This document shows, one piece after another, positions 15,268 to 22,275 of a stretch of 64,000 nucleotides of DNA; position 1 is the stretch's first letter; each line of letters begins with the position of its first letter. A program made the position numbers and the translations under genes. The DNA lies in assembly GCA_035518815.1 (NCBI GenBank), contig DATIXG010000133.1, positions 1 to 64,000 of the forward strand, given 5' to 3'. This stretch comes from AG25 sp035518815 (GTDB taxonomy: Bacteria > Gemmatimonadota > Gemmatimonadetes > Gemmatimonadales > GWC2-71-9). The notes beneath the pieces are model-generated. The model had not been told where the DNA came from. It worked only from the letters and a program-made list of their open reading frames with translations, and searched no databases.

Positions 15268-16187
15268 CACCGGGTTGCGAGCGCCTCGCCGGTGATCAGC
15301 CGGTACGCGTCGAGGTACCGCGCGCTCGTGGCCGCGACGACCTCGGCCGGCAGCGCGGGCGGAGGCGCATTCCCGTCCCACCGGCCGGCCCGCTTCAGCT
15401 CGGCGAGGTAGTCCCGCAGCGGCTGCTTGTCGAAGCTCGGCTGGCTCCGGCCGACCTGATAGCGGTCGGCGGGCCAGAACCGCGACGAATCGGGCGTGAG
15501 GATCTCGTCGATCACGAGCAGCGCGCCGTCCGGCGTGGTGCCGAACTCGAACTTGGTGTCGGCGATGATGATGCCCCGCGGCCCCGCGTAGGCGCGCCCG
15601 GCCTCGTACAGCGCCAGGCTGGCCTGCTTCAGGCGCTCCGCCGTGGCGGCTCCCAGGGCACGCACCACGTGCCCGAACGTCACGTTTTCGTCGTGGCCCA
15701 CCTCCGCCTTGGTCGCGGGCGAGAAGATCGCCGGCTCGAATCGCGCGCTTTCGAGGAGGCCCGGCGGCAGTGGCTCGCCCGCGAGCGTTCCCGCCCGTTG
15801 ATACTCGGCCCAGGCGGAGCCGGTGAGATAGCCCCGGACCACGCACTCGAAGGGGACGGGGGTCGTGCGACGCACCAGCATCGCGCGGCCCGCGAGCACG
15901 TCCCGCATCCTGCGGAGCGCGGGGATGCGCTTGATGATATCGTCCGCGCTGGCGGTCAGGCAGTGATGCGGGATGACGCTCGCCAGACGCCGGAACCAGA
16001 ACGCGCTGATCTGCGTCAGCACCGCGCCCTTGTGCGGCACGGGCTCGCGCATCACGACGTCGAACGCGCTCACGCGGTCGCTCGCGACGAGCAACAGGGT
16101 CGCGGCGTCCACCTCGTAGACCTCGCGGACCTTGCCGCGGCGCACCAGGGGCAGCGGCAGCTCGCTCGCGACGAGGACGTCGGTCAT
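15267..16187 (-). CDS. purC: Phosphoribosylaminoimidazole-succinocarboxamide synthase
   Basis: PurC ligates aspartate to CAIR to form SAICAR. The 306-residue SAICAR synthetase fold shows Arg-Arg-Gly-Lys-Val-Arg-Glu-Val-Tyr-Glu, ASDRVSAFDVVMREPVPHKG in part, VRGYLTGSAWAEYQRAGT, IFSPATKAEVGHDENV, and the C-terminal Ile-Ile-Ile-Ala-Asp-Thr-Lys-Phe-Glu-Phe-Gly with LVIDEILTPDSSRFW. The length fits the longer (yeast-like) PurC subgroup. ATG start overlapping the purB stop (ATGA). Confidence 0.96.
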   Translation of the reverse strand: MTDVLVASELPLPLVRRGKVREVYEVDAATLLLVASDRVSAFDVVMREPVPHKGAVLTQISAFWFRRLASVIPHHCLTASADDIIKRIPALRRMRDVLAGRAMLVRRTTPVPFECVVRGYLTGSAWAEYQRAGTLAGEPLPPGLLESARFEPAIFSPATKAEVGHDENVTFGHVVRALGAATAERLKQASLALYEAGRAYAGPRGIIIADTKFEFGTTPDGALLVIDEILTPDSSRFWPADRYQVGRSQPSFDKQPLRDYLAELKRAGRWDGNAPPPALPAEVVAATSARYLDAYRLITGEALATR

Positions 16188-17605
16188 ACGCTCACCTCCG
16201 CCGGAATGGCCGTGGGCGCCACGGCTTCAATGCGACGCAGCACGGCCGGGACCACCTGCTCGAGGAAGTGGTCCACCTGGCGGGGCGCGCGGCCCACATA
16301 GTTCGCCGCGTCGAGCTCCTCCGGGCGGACGCCCACCTTCAGGGCCGCGAACGCGGGGTCCCCGGCCAGCCGCTGCAGCAGCTCGCCCGCCGCGCCCTGT
16401 TCGGCGGCCCGGAGGCTATGCACGCGGATGACCTCGTGCAACCGCTGCCGGTCGCCGCCGGCCTGCACGCCGCGCATCAGGAGCCGCTCGGTGGCCATGT
16501 ACGGCATCTGCGCGGCCACGTGCGACGCGATGGCGCCCTCCCGCACCTCGAGCCCCGCCGCCACGTTCGTCGCCAGCACGAGCATCGCGTCCGTCGCGAG
16601 GAACGCCTCGGGCAGCACCAGGCGGCGGTTCGCGCTGTCGTCGAGCGTCCGCTCGAGCCACTGCTCGGCCGCCGTATGCCAGCCGTTGCCTTCCAGCTCG
16701 ATCACGAAGCGCGCGAGCGATGTCATGCGCTCGGCGCGCATCGGGTTGCGCTTGAACGGCATCGCGCTCGACCCGACCTGCTCGGCCTCGAACGGCTCGA
16801 GCAGCTCCCCTTCGTGCTGCAGGAGCCGCAAGTCGGTCGCGAGCTTCGCGGTCGTTGCGGCGATGCCGGCCAGCACAGCCAGGACCTGCGCGTCGAGTTT
16901 GCGCGGGTAGGTTTGGCCGGTGACGGGAAACACGCGCTCGAATCCCATCTTCCGACTCACCCGCAGGTCCAGGTCCTGGACCTTTTCGTCGTCGCCGCCG
17001 AACAGCTCGAGGAAACTCGCCTGCGTTCCGGTCGTTCCCTTCGCGCCTCGGAACTGCAGGGTCTCGCGCCGGTGCAGGATCTCCTCGGCGTCGAGAATGG
17101 AGTCCTGCATCCAGAGCGTCGCGCGTTTCCCGACGGTCGTGAGCTGCGCGGGTTGAAAGTGCGTATAGGCCAGGCAGGGCAGGGCGCGATACCGGCGCGC
17201 AAGCTTGCCGAGCGCGACCAGCACCGCCCCGATGCGGCCGAGCAAGAGATCGAGACCTTCCCGAATCAGGATCAGGTCCGCGTTGTCGGTGACGTAGGCA
17301 CTCGTCGCGCCGAGATGAATGAATGCCCGGGCCGCCGGCGCCTGCTCGCCGAGGTGGTGGATGTGCGCCATCACGTCGTGGCGCATCCGTCGTTCGTGCT
17401 CGGCGACGCGCTCCAGGTCGGCGTCGTCGAGATGGGCGCGCACCTCGTCGAGCGCGCGTTGCGGGATGTTGAGCCCCAGCTCGCGCTCGCCTTCCATCAG
17501 CGCGAGCCAGAGGCGACGCCACAAGCCGACGCGCCGTCGCTCTCCCCACAGGGTCTGCATCGCGGGGGATGCGTATCGCTGCGACAGGGGAGACTGGTAG
17601 GTCAC
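16184..17605 (-). CDS. purB: Adenylosuccinate lyase
   Basis: PurB performs two fumarate eliminations, on SAICAR and on adenylosuccinate. The 473-residue protein carries the fumarase/aspartase superfamily signature GSSAMPFKRNPMRAE, the His-containing IHLGATSAYVTDNAD and the Tyr-Thr-His-Phe-Gln-Pro-Ala-Gln-Leu-Thr-Thr-Val-Gly-Lys-Arg segment. GTG 17605 overlaps the truA stop (GTGA) and leads into the typical Thr-Tyr-Gln-Ser-Pro-Leu-Ser-Gln-Arg-Tyr-Ala-Ser start. A longer in-frame extension upstream has no homology and would run through truA. Confidence 0.96.
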   Translation of the reverse strand: MTYQSPLSQRYASPAMQTLWGERRRVGLWRRLWLALMEGERELGLNIPQRALDEVRAHLDDADLERVAEHERRMRHDVMAHIHHLGEQAPAARAFIHLGATSAYVTDNADLILIREGLDLLLGRIGAVLVALGKLARRYRALPCLAYTHFQPAQLTTVGKRATLWMQDSILDAEEILHRRETLQFRGAKGTTGTQASFLELFGGDDEKVQDLDLRVSRKMGFERVFPVTGQTYPRKLDAQVLAVLAGIAATTAKLATDLRLLQHEGELLEPFEAEQVGSSAMPFKRNPMRAERMTSLARFVIELEGNGWHTAAEQWLERTLDDSANRRLVLPEAFLATDAMLVLATNVAAGLEVREGAIASHVAAQMPYMATERLLMRGVQAGGDRQRLHEVIRVHSLRAAEQGAAGELLQRLAGDPAFAALKVGVRPEELDAANYVGRAPRQVDHFLEQVVPAVLRRIEAVAPTAIPAEVSV

Positions 17606-18390
17606 GTCTCGGCGTAGAGGTCGGGGGGATAGGTCACCGTCACGAGGTACAGGCCCTGTGGCGGTGCGGGCGGACTCGCTCCTGCGTTGTCCGGCGCGGC
17701 GAGGAGCACGGGGAGATCGGAGAGTGGCCGACGCTCGAGGGCGATGTCCACCATCGCCCCCACGAGAAAGCGCACCATGCGGTGCACGAACCGGTCGGCC
17801 TCGATCGTGAATGTCATCCCCGCTCCGTCCGCTCGCGGCGCCCACTCGGCGAGCGCCACGCGGCAACGGTAGTGGGGCTTCGCGGCCGCCCCTCCGCCGT
17901 GCGCCGCCAGGCCGCGAAAGTCGTGCTCCCCGACCAGGACGGCGGCTGCATGCGCGAGCAAAGACGGGTCAAGGGAGCGGCCCAATCCCCACTCGTAGGG
18001 CCGGCGGAACGGCGACTGGGCGGCGTCGTCGATCCCGACGACGTAGCGATAGCGGCGCGCGGTCGCGCTCTTGCGGGCATGGAACCCGGGCTGCATCGCA
18101 TGCACCCGCTCGACCCAGATGTCGCGCGGCAGGAGCGCGTTCAGCGCCCGCCGCAGCCCCTCGGGGTCCTGCTCCCACCGCCCGCCGGCGAGAAACCCGA
18201 CGCCCTGACCGAGCGCGTGTACGCCGGTATCAGTGCGTCCCGCCCCCATCACAGTGGTGCGCCGGCCCATCAGACGCTCGAGCACGGCTTCGAACTCCGC
18301 CTGCACCGTGCGCCCGGCGCGCTGGCGCTGCCACCCGACGAACTCGGCCCCGTCGTAGTGCACCACGGCGAGGGAGGGCCGGCTCGTCAC
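17602..18390 (-). CDS. truA: tRNA pseudouridine(38-40) synthase TruA
   Basis: TruA isomerises uridines 38-40 in the tRNA anticodon arm. The 262-residue protein has the N-terminal YDGAEFVGWQRQ strand, the catalytic Asp54 in MGAGRTDTGVHALGQ, a Ser-Ala-Thr-Ala-Arg-Arg-Tyr-Arg-Tyr segment, Asp-Phe-Arg-Gly-Leu-Ala-Ala, and the C-terminal FVHRMVRFLVGAMVDIALER. The GTG start is the first codon of the predicted mRNA (see promoter). It is the first gene of the operon that runs to ppdK. Confidence 0.96.
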   Translation of the reverse strand: MTSRPSLAVVHYDGAEFVGWQRQRAGRTVQAEFEAVLERLMGRRTTVMGAGRTDTGVHALGQGVGFLAGGRWEQDPEGLRRALNALLPRDIWVERVHAMQPGFHARKSATARRYRYVVGIDDAAQSPFRRPYEWGLGRSLDPSLLAHAAAVLVGEHDFRGLAAHGGGAAAKPHYRCRVALAEWAPRADGAGMTFTIEADRFVHRMVRFLVGAMVDIALERRPLSDLPVLLAAPDNAGASPPAPPQGLYLVTVTYPPDLYAET

Positions 18391-18396
18391 AGGCGA

Positions 18397-18425
18397 AAGA
18401 TAGGAAAATCACCGAGCCCGATCAA
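18397..18425 (-). promoter_or_regulatory. Promoter of the truA-pur-psd-pssA-ppdK operon; leaderless
   Basis: On the minus strand TTGATC (18425-18420), a 17-nt spacer and TATCTT (18402-18397) are followed by TCGCCT and then the truA GTG. Transcription should start at the GTG itself, and no Shine-Dalgarno box is possible. It drives about 12.9 kb of closely packed genes. Confidence 0.68.
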
Positions 18426-18457
18426 GGCGCTCCCGTCGCGCAACCCATTGTCGTTGT

Positions 18458-18487
18458 TTGACAAGAGCCAATTTTCCCGGGTACCTT
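18458..18487 (+). promoter_or_regulatory. Predicted trpD promoter
   Basis: A consensus TTGACA (18458-18463) is followed after 18 nt by TACCTT (18482-18487). The leader would be about 15 nt, ending at ATG 18509. It is divergent from the truA promoter. No leader peptide rich in Trp codons or attenuator is visible. Confidence 0.55.
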
Positions 18488-18508
18488 TTCGCGGAGCGAC
18501 CGCCCATC

Positions 18509-19561
18509 ATGCCCGACACCAGTGCGCCGATCCGCGAAGCGATCTCCCTCCTCGCCAACCGCCAGTCGTTGAGTGAACGGCTCGCGACGGAGGTGTTCAA
18601 CGCCGTTATGCGCGGCGAGGCGACGCCCGCGCAGCTGGGAGCCCTGCTGGTCGGATTGCGGGTGAAAGGAGAGTCCGCCGAAGAAGTCGCGGGCGCGGCG
18701 CGCGCGTTACGCGAGGCCATGGTGCGTGTCGACGCGGACGACGCCCACCTCGTGGACACCTGCGGGACCGGTGGCGGCGCCGTCACGACGTTCAACATCT
18801 CCACGGGGGCCGCGTTCGTCGCCGCGGGCGCCGGCGCGCATGTCGCGAAGCACGGCAACCGGTCTTTCACGTCTCGCAGCGGGTCGGCGGACGTGCTCGA
18901 GGCCCTCGGCGTCGCGATCACCCTCGACGCCACCGCGGCGGGCCGCGTGCTTCGCGAAGCCTGCATCACCTTCCTTTTCGCCCCGACCTTCCACCCGGCC
19001 ATGAAACACGTGGGACCGGTGCGCCGTGAGCTCGGCGCGCCGTCCGTGATGAATCTCGTCGGCCCGCTCGCGAATCCGGCAGGTGTCAGGCGCCAGGTGT
19101 TAGGGGTTGCCGACCGGGCCCGCGGCGCCCTGATGGCCACAGCCCTGCTGCGTCTCGGCGCGGAGCACGCCATGGTCGTCCACGGCCGCATCGGGATGGA
19201 TGAGATTTCCCCGCAGGGAATCACCGACGTGTGGGAGGTACGGAACGGCGCGGTGACGACCTGGGAGGTCGACCCGGCGGACTACGGATGCGACATCGCC
19301 GATGCCTCGGTTCTGGCGGGCGGGACGCCCGCGGAGAACGCGAAGCGGGTCGAGGGGCTGCTCGCGGAGCGGGGGGGAGGCGGCGCTGACCCGGGAGGGC
19401 TGGCGGCCCTGCTCCTCAACGCGGGCGCCGCGATCTACGTGGCCGGGTTGACCCCGTCCTATGCCGAGGGGGTGAAGCGGGCGGCAGAGGTGGTCCAGCG
19501 CGGCGGCGGCCTCAGCGCGCTCGAGCGCCTGCGCCGCGCGGCCGCTAGTACTTCCGGATGA
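18509..19561 (+). CDS. trpD: Anthranilate phosphoribosyltransferase
   Basis: TrpD transfers phosphoribose from PRPP to anthranilate, step two of tryptophan synthesis. The 350-residue protein carries the family motifs DTCGTGGGAVTTFNIST, AKHGNRSFTSRSGSADVLEALG in part, a Phe-Leu-Phe-Ala-Pro-Thr-Phe-His-Pro-Ala-Met segment, MNLVGPLANPAG, and His-Gly-Arg-Ile-Gly-Met-Asp-Glu-Ile-Ser. ATG 18509 is preferred to the in-frame TTG 18458, which lies inside the -35 box. The 3' end overlaps lexA on the other strand by 17 nt. trpE, trpG and trpF are not in the window. Confidence 0.96.
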   Translation: MPDTSAPIREAISLLANRQSLSERLATEVFNAVMRGEATPAQLGALLVGLRVKGESAEEVAGAARALREAMVRVDADDAHLVDTCGTGGGAVTTFNISTGAAFVAAGAGAHVAKHGNRSFTSRSGSADVLEALGVAITLDATAAGRVLREACITFLFAPTFHPAMKHVGPVRRELGAPSVMNLVGPLANPAGVRRQVLGVADRARGALMATALLRLGAEHAMVVHGRIGMDEISPQGITDVWEVRNGAVTTWEVDPADYGCDIADASVLAGGTPAENAKRVEGLLAERGGGGADPGGLAALLLNAGAAIYVAGLTPSYAEGVKRAAEVVQRGGGLSALERLRRAAASTSG

Positions 19562-20153
19562 CTCCGACCACGATGCCCTGCACGACAATGTCGCGTTCGT
19601 TCACGCGGATCGGCGACATGCTCGCGTTCGCCGGCTGCAGTCGAATCCATCCGCCGGGCTCCCGATAGAACTTCTTCACCGTCGCGCTGTCGCCGTGCAC
19701 CAGGGCGATGACCATCTGGCCGTTGTCGGCCGTGTTTCGCTCGTGCACGACCACGAAGTCGCCGTCGCGGATCTGCTCGTCGATCATCGAGCTGCCCCGC
19801 ACCTTGAGGACGTAGCTGCGCCCGCGTCGCGGTACGAGCTCGTCGGGAACCGCGAGGGAGTCGTCGCCCGAGATGGCCTCGATCGGCTCGCCCGCGGCCA
19901 CGAGGCCGAGCAGCGGCAGCTCGGTGGCCCCGGTCTGGCCTTTGGGCGGGACCACTTCGATGGCCCGGCTCTCGTTGTGCGTGCGGCGGATGAATCCCTT
20001 GCGCTCGAGGTTGGTGAGGTGTTCGTGCACGGTGGCCAGCGACTGGAAGCCGAATTGACGCGCGATTTCCTCGAAGCTCGGGGCGTAGCCCTTGGCGTCG
20101 ATGTGCTGGGCGACGTAGTCGAAGATCTCGCGCTGACGGCGCGTAAGTGGCAC
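19545..20153 (-). CDS. lexA: LexA repressor
   Basis: LexA is the SOS-response transcription repressor, which inactivates itself on RecA filaments. The 202-residue protein has an N-terminal winged helix (TRRQREIFDYVAQHIDAKGY, then Ala-Pro-Ser-Phe-Glu-Glu-Ile-Ala), the Ala87-Gly88 cleavage site in LGLVAAGEPIEA, the catalytic Ser122 in KVRGSSMIDEQI, and Lys160 in Ala-Thr-Val-Lys-Lys. The recognition helix QSLATVHEHLTNLERKG differs from the E. coli protein, so a different operator is expected. GTG start; the predicted leader is only 4-6 nt. Candidate operator repeats lie directly upstream. Confidence 0.96.
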   Translation of the reverse strand: MPLTRRQREIFDYVAQHIDAKGYAPSFEEIARQFGFQSLATVHEHLTNLERKGFIRRTHNESRAIEVVPPKGQTGATELPLLGLVAAGEPIEAISGDDSLAVPDELVPRRGRSYVLKVRGSSMIDEQIRDGDFVVVHERNTADNGQMVIALVHGDSATVKKFYREPGGWIRLQPANASMSPIRVNERDIVVQGIVVGVIRKY

Positions 20154-20161
20154 ACGGTCTC

Positions 20162-20205
20162 CCGAAGATAAACCGAAAAGCTAATTTACCCGAAAATCAC
20201 CCGAA
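20162..20205. promoter_or_regulatory. Candidate LexA operator: two CCGAA direct-repeat pairs
   Basis: CCGAA starts at 20162, 20173, 20190 and 20201, giving periods of 11, 17 and 11 bp. Each pair reads GAAn-N7-GAAn, the layout of the direct-repeat LexA box known from Alphaproteobacteria (GTTC-N7-GTTC on the other strand). The repeats overlap the lexA -10 and -35 boxes, as expected for autorepression. Assignment to LexA is inference. Confidence 0.5.
20165..20194 (-). promoter_or_regulatory. Predicted lexA promoter
   Basis: TATCTT (20170-20165 on the minus strand) lies 11 nt before GTG 20153. A weak TTCGGG lies 18 nt upstream (20194-20189). Transcription would begin near 20158, leaving a leader of a few bases. 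Confidence 0.5.
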
Positions 20206-20212
20206 CGCAAGG

Positions 20213-21016
20213 ATGCCCCCGGCCACCCTCGAGACAATCCTGGCGACCACCCGCCGCCGCGTTGAGGCCATCCGCCCGCGCGCCGCGGAACTGGCGCAGC
20301 GCGCGAGCCGCGCCCCTGTGCCGCGCTCGTTCGCGGCCGCGCTCGTCGGGCCCTCGGTCGGGGTGATCGCCGAGGTGAAGCGACGGTCGCCGTCCGCCGG
20401 CGCCATTGCCGAAGGGCTGGACCCCGTCACCCACGCGGCGGCCTACGCCCGCGGCGGGGCAGTGGCGGTCTCGGTCCTGACGGACGAGCCGCACTTCGGC
20501 GGGTCCCTCGACGACCTGGAGCGGGTGGCGCGGGAGGTGCCGCTGCCGGCGTTGCGGAAGGACTTCATCCTCGATGAGGTCCAGCTGCTCGAAGCCCGCG
20601 CGGCCGGCGCGAGCGCGATCCTCCTGATCGTTCGCGCGCTCGAGGTCGACCAACTGCGAGCGCTTGCGCAAGCCGCGACACGGCTCGGACTCGGCGTGCT
20701 CGCGGAAGCGCACACCGAGCAGGAGCTCGAGGTCGCGATCGCCCTCGCGCCCACGGCGGTGGGGGTGAACAGCCGCGATCTGACGACGTTCCGGGTCGAT
20801 GTCGCGCAGGCGGAGCGGCTGGTCGGGTGCGTGCCGGTGGGCCTCCCGGTGGTGGCCGAGAGCGGGATTGAGACCAGAGCCGATGTCGAGCGGCTCGCGG
20901 CCGCCGGGGCGGACGTCGTGTTGGTCGGGACCTCCGTTGCACGCGCGGCCGACCCGGCGGCGGCGGTGCGGGCGTTGTGCGGCGTCCCGCGGCGGGGCCG
21001 GCCGCGCGTGCGCTGA
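20213..21016 (+). CDS. trpC: Indole-3-glycerol phosphate synthase
   Basis: TrpC converts CdRP to indole-3-glycerol phosphate. The 267-residue TIM barrel has the N-terminal helix LETILATTRRRVEAI, VIAEVKRRSPSAG (catalytic Lys), Ala-Val-Ser-Val-Leu-Thr-Asp-Glu-Pro-His-Phe-Gly-Gly, Arg-Lys-Asp-Phe-Ile-Leu-Asp (catalytic Lys), VGVNSRDLTTF and VAESGIET. ATG 20213 follows the candidate LexA operator by 8 nt, so SOS signals could also affect it. A TAATTT at 20182-20187 may be its -10 box, but no good -35 was found. Single-domain: no TrpF fusion. Confidence 0.95.
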   Translation: MPPATLETILATTRRRVEAIRPRAAELAQRASRAPVPRSFAAALVGPSVGVIAEVKRRSPSAGAIAEGLDPVTHAAAYARGGAVAVSVLTDEPHFGGSLDDLERVAREVPLPALRKDFILDEVQLLEARAAGASAILLIVRALEVDQLRALAQAATRLGLGVLAEAHTEQELEVAIALAPTAVGVNSRDLTTFRVDVAQAERLVGCVPVGLPVVAESGIETRADVERLAAAGADVVLVGTSVARAADPAAAVRALCGVPRRGRPRVR

Positions 21017-21060
21017 TTCTTGGCACTAGACTTGTGGCCGGGCGACGAAAGGATGCCGGT

Positions 21061-22275
21061 GTGAGTATTCCTCCGATGGTGGAGCGCGCCGTGGATGGGC
21101 GGTTCGGGCCTTATGGGGGCCGTTACGTCCCGGAGACGCTCATGGCGGCGCTCGAGGAGCTGGAGGCCGTGTACGCCGCCGCCCAGGCCGATCCCGCGTT
21201 CTGGGCGGAGCTCGGGGGACTGCTCAAGGACTACGTCGGGCGACCCACCCCGCTGACGGAAGCGCCCCGCCTGTCGGCGGCGGTCGGCCCCGGAGTGCGG
21301 GTCGCGCTCAAGCGCGAAGACCTGAATCACACCGGCGCTCACAAGATCAACAACACGCTGGGCCAGGTACTGCTGGCGCGCCGGATGGGCAAGCGGCGCA
21401 TCATCGCCGAGACTGGCGCGGGCCAGCACGGCGTCGCCACGGCGACGGTGTGCGCCAAGTTCGGACTCGACTGCGTCGTCTATATGGGCGACGAAGACAT
21501 GAAGCGGCAGGGGCTCAACGTCTACCGCATGCGGCTCCTCGGCGCGCAAGTGGTGCCGGTGACCTCCGGAACGCGCACGCTGAAGGACGCCACAAACGAA
21601 GCGCTGCGGGACTGGGTCACGAATGTCACCGGCACGCACTACATCATCGGGTCGGTGGTGGGCCCGGATCCGTTCCCGCGCATGGTGCGGGACTTCCAGT
21701 CCGTGATCGGGCGTGAGACGCGGGCGCAGGCGCTGGAGCGCTACGGCCGGCTCCCCGACATGGTGGTCGCATGCGTGGGCGGCGGGTCGAACGCGGCCGG
21801 CATGTTCTCGGCGTTCCTGGACGATCGGGCGGTCGAGCTGGTGGGGGTGGAGGCCGCGGGGGAGGGGCTCACGAGCGGCCGGCACGCGGCGTCGCTGAGT
21901 CTGGGGAAGCCCGGGGTCTTCCACGGCAGCCTGAGTTACCTGCTCCAGGACGCCGGTGGGCAGGTGCAACCGGCACACAGCGTATCGGCCGGGCTGGACT
22001 ATCCGGGGGTGGGGCCCGAGCATGCTTTTCTGAAGGACTCAGGTCGCGTATTGTATGAGGCCGTGACGGACCAGCAGGCGCTCGATGCGTTTGCCCGGCT
22101 CGCGCGGCTCGAAGGAATCCTCCCCGCGCTCGAGAGCGCGCACGCCGTGGCCTGGGTGCTCGCCCATCCGGAGCGGTGGAGCGGAGGGAGGGGAGCGACG
22201 GTGATCATCAATTTGAGCGGCCGTGGCGACAAGGATGTGGCGATGGTCGCCGAGCTCACGGGAGCTCAGCCCTGA
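21061..22275 (+). CDS. trpB: Tryptophan synthase beta chain
   Basis: TrpB condenses indole with serine using PLP. The 404-residue protein carries the PLP lysine Lys95 in LNHTGAHKINN, GRPTPL, AETGAGQHGVATATVCA, a Tyr-Met-Gly-Asp-Glu-Asp-Met-Lys-Arg-Gln segment, and the phosphate-binding CVGGGSNAAGMF. This is the canonical TrpB1 type. GTG 21061 is chosen because AAAGGA lies about 8 nt upstream; ATG 21076 is an alternative. The gene is separated from trpA by two signalling-type genes. Its stop lies within the CTG-start overlap of the next gene. Confidence 0.96.
   Translation: MSIPPMVERAVDGRFGPYGGRYVPETLMAALEELEAVYAAAQADPAFWAELGGLLKDYVGRPTPLTEAPRLSAAVGPGVRVALKREDLNHTGAHKINNTLGQVLLARRMGKRRIIAETGAGQHGVATATVCAKFGLDCVVYMGDEDMKRQGLNVYRMRLLGAQVVPVTSGTRTLKDATNEALRDWVTNVTGTHYIIGSVVGPDPFPRMVRDFQSVIGRETRAQALERYGRLPDMVVACVGGGSNAAGMFSAFLDDRAVELVGVEAAGEGLTSGRHAASLSLGKPGVFHGSLSYLLQDAGGQVQPAHSVSAGLDYPGVGPEHAFLKDSGRVLYEAVTDQQALDAFARLARLEGILPALESAHAVAWVLAHPERWSGGRGATVIINLSGRGDKDVAMVAELTGAQP

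Noticed and set aside
19078..19110. Possible repeat insertion in trpD (GGTGTCAGGCGCCAGGTGTT)
   Set aside because: The encoded residues and local length match normal TrpD, so there is no insertion.
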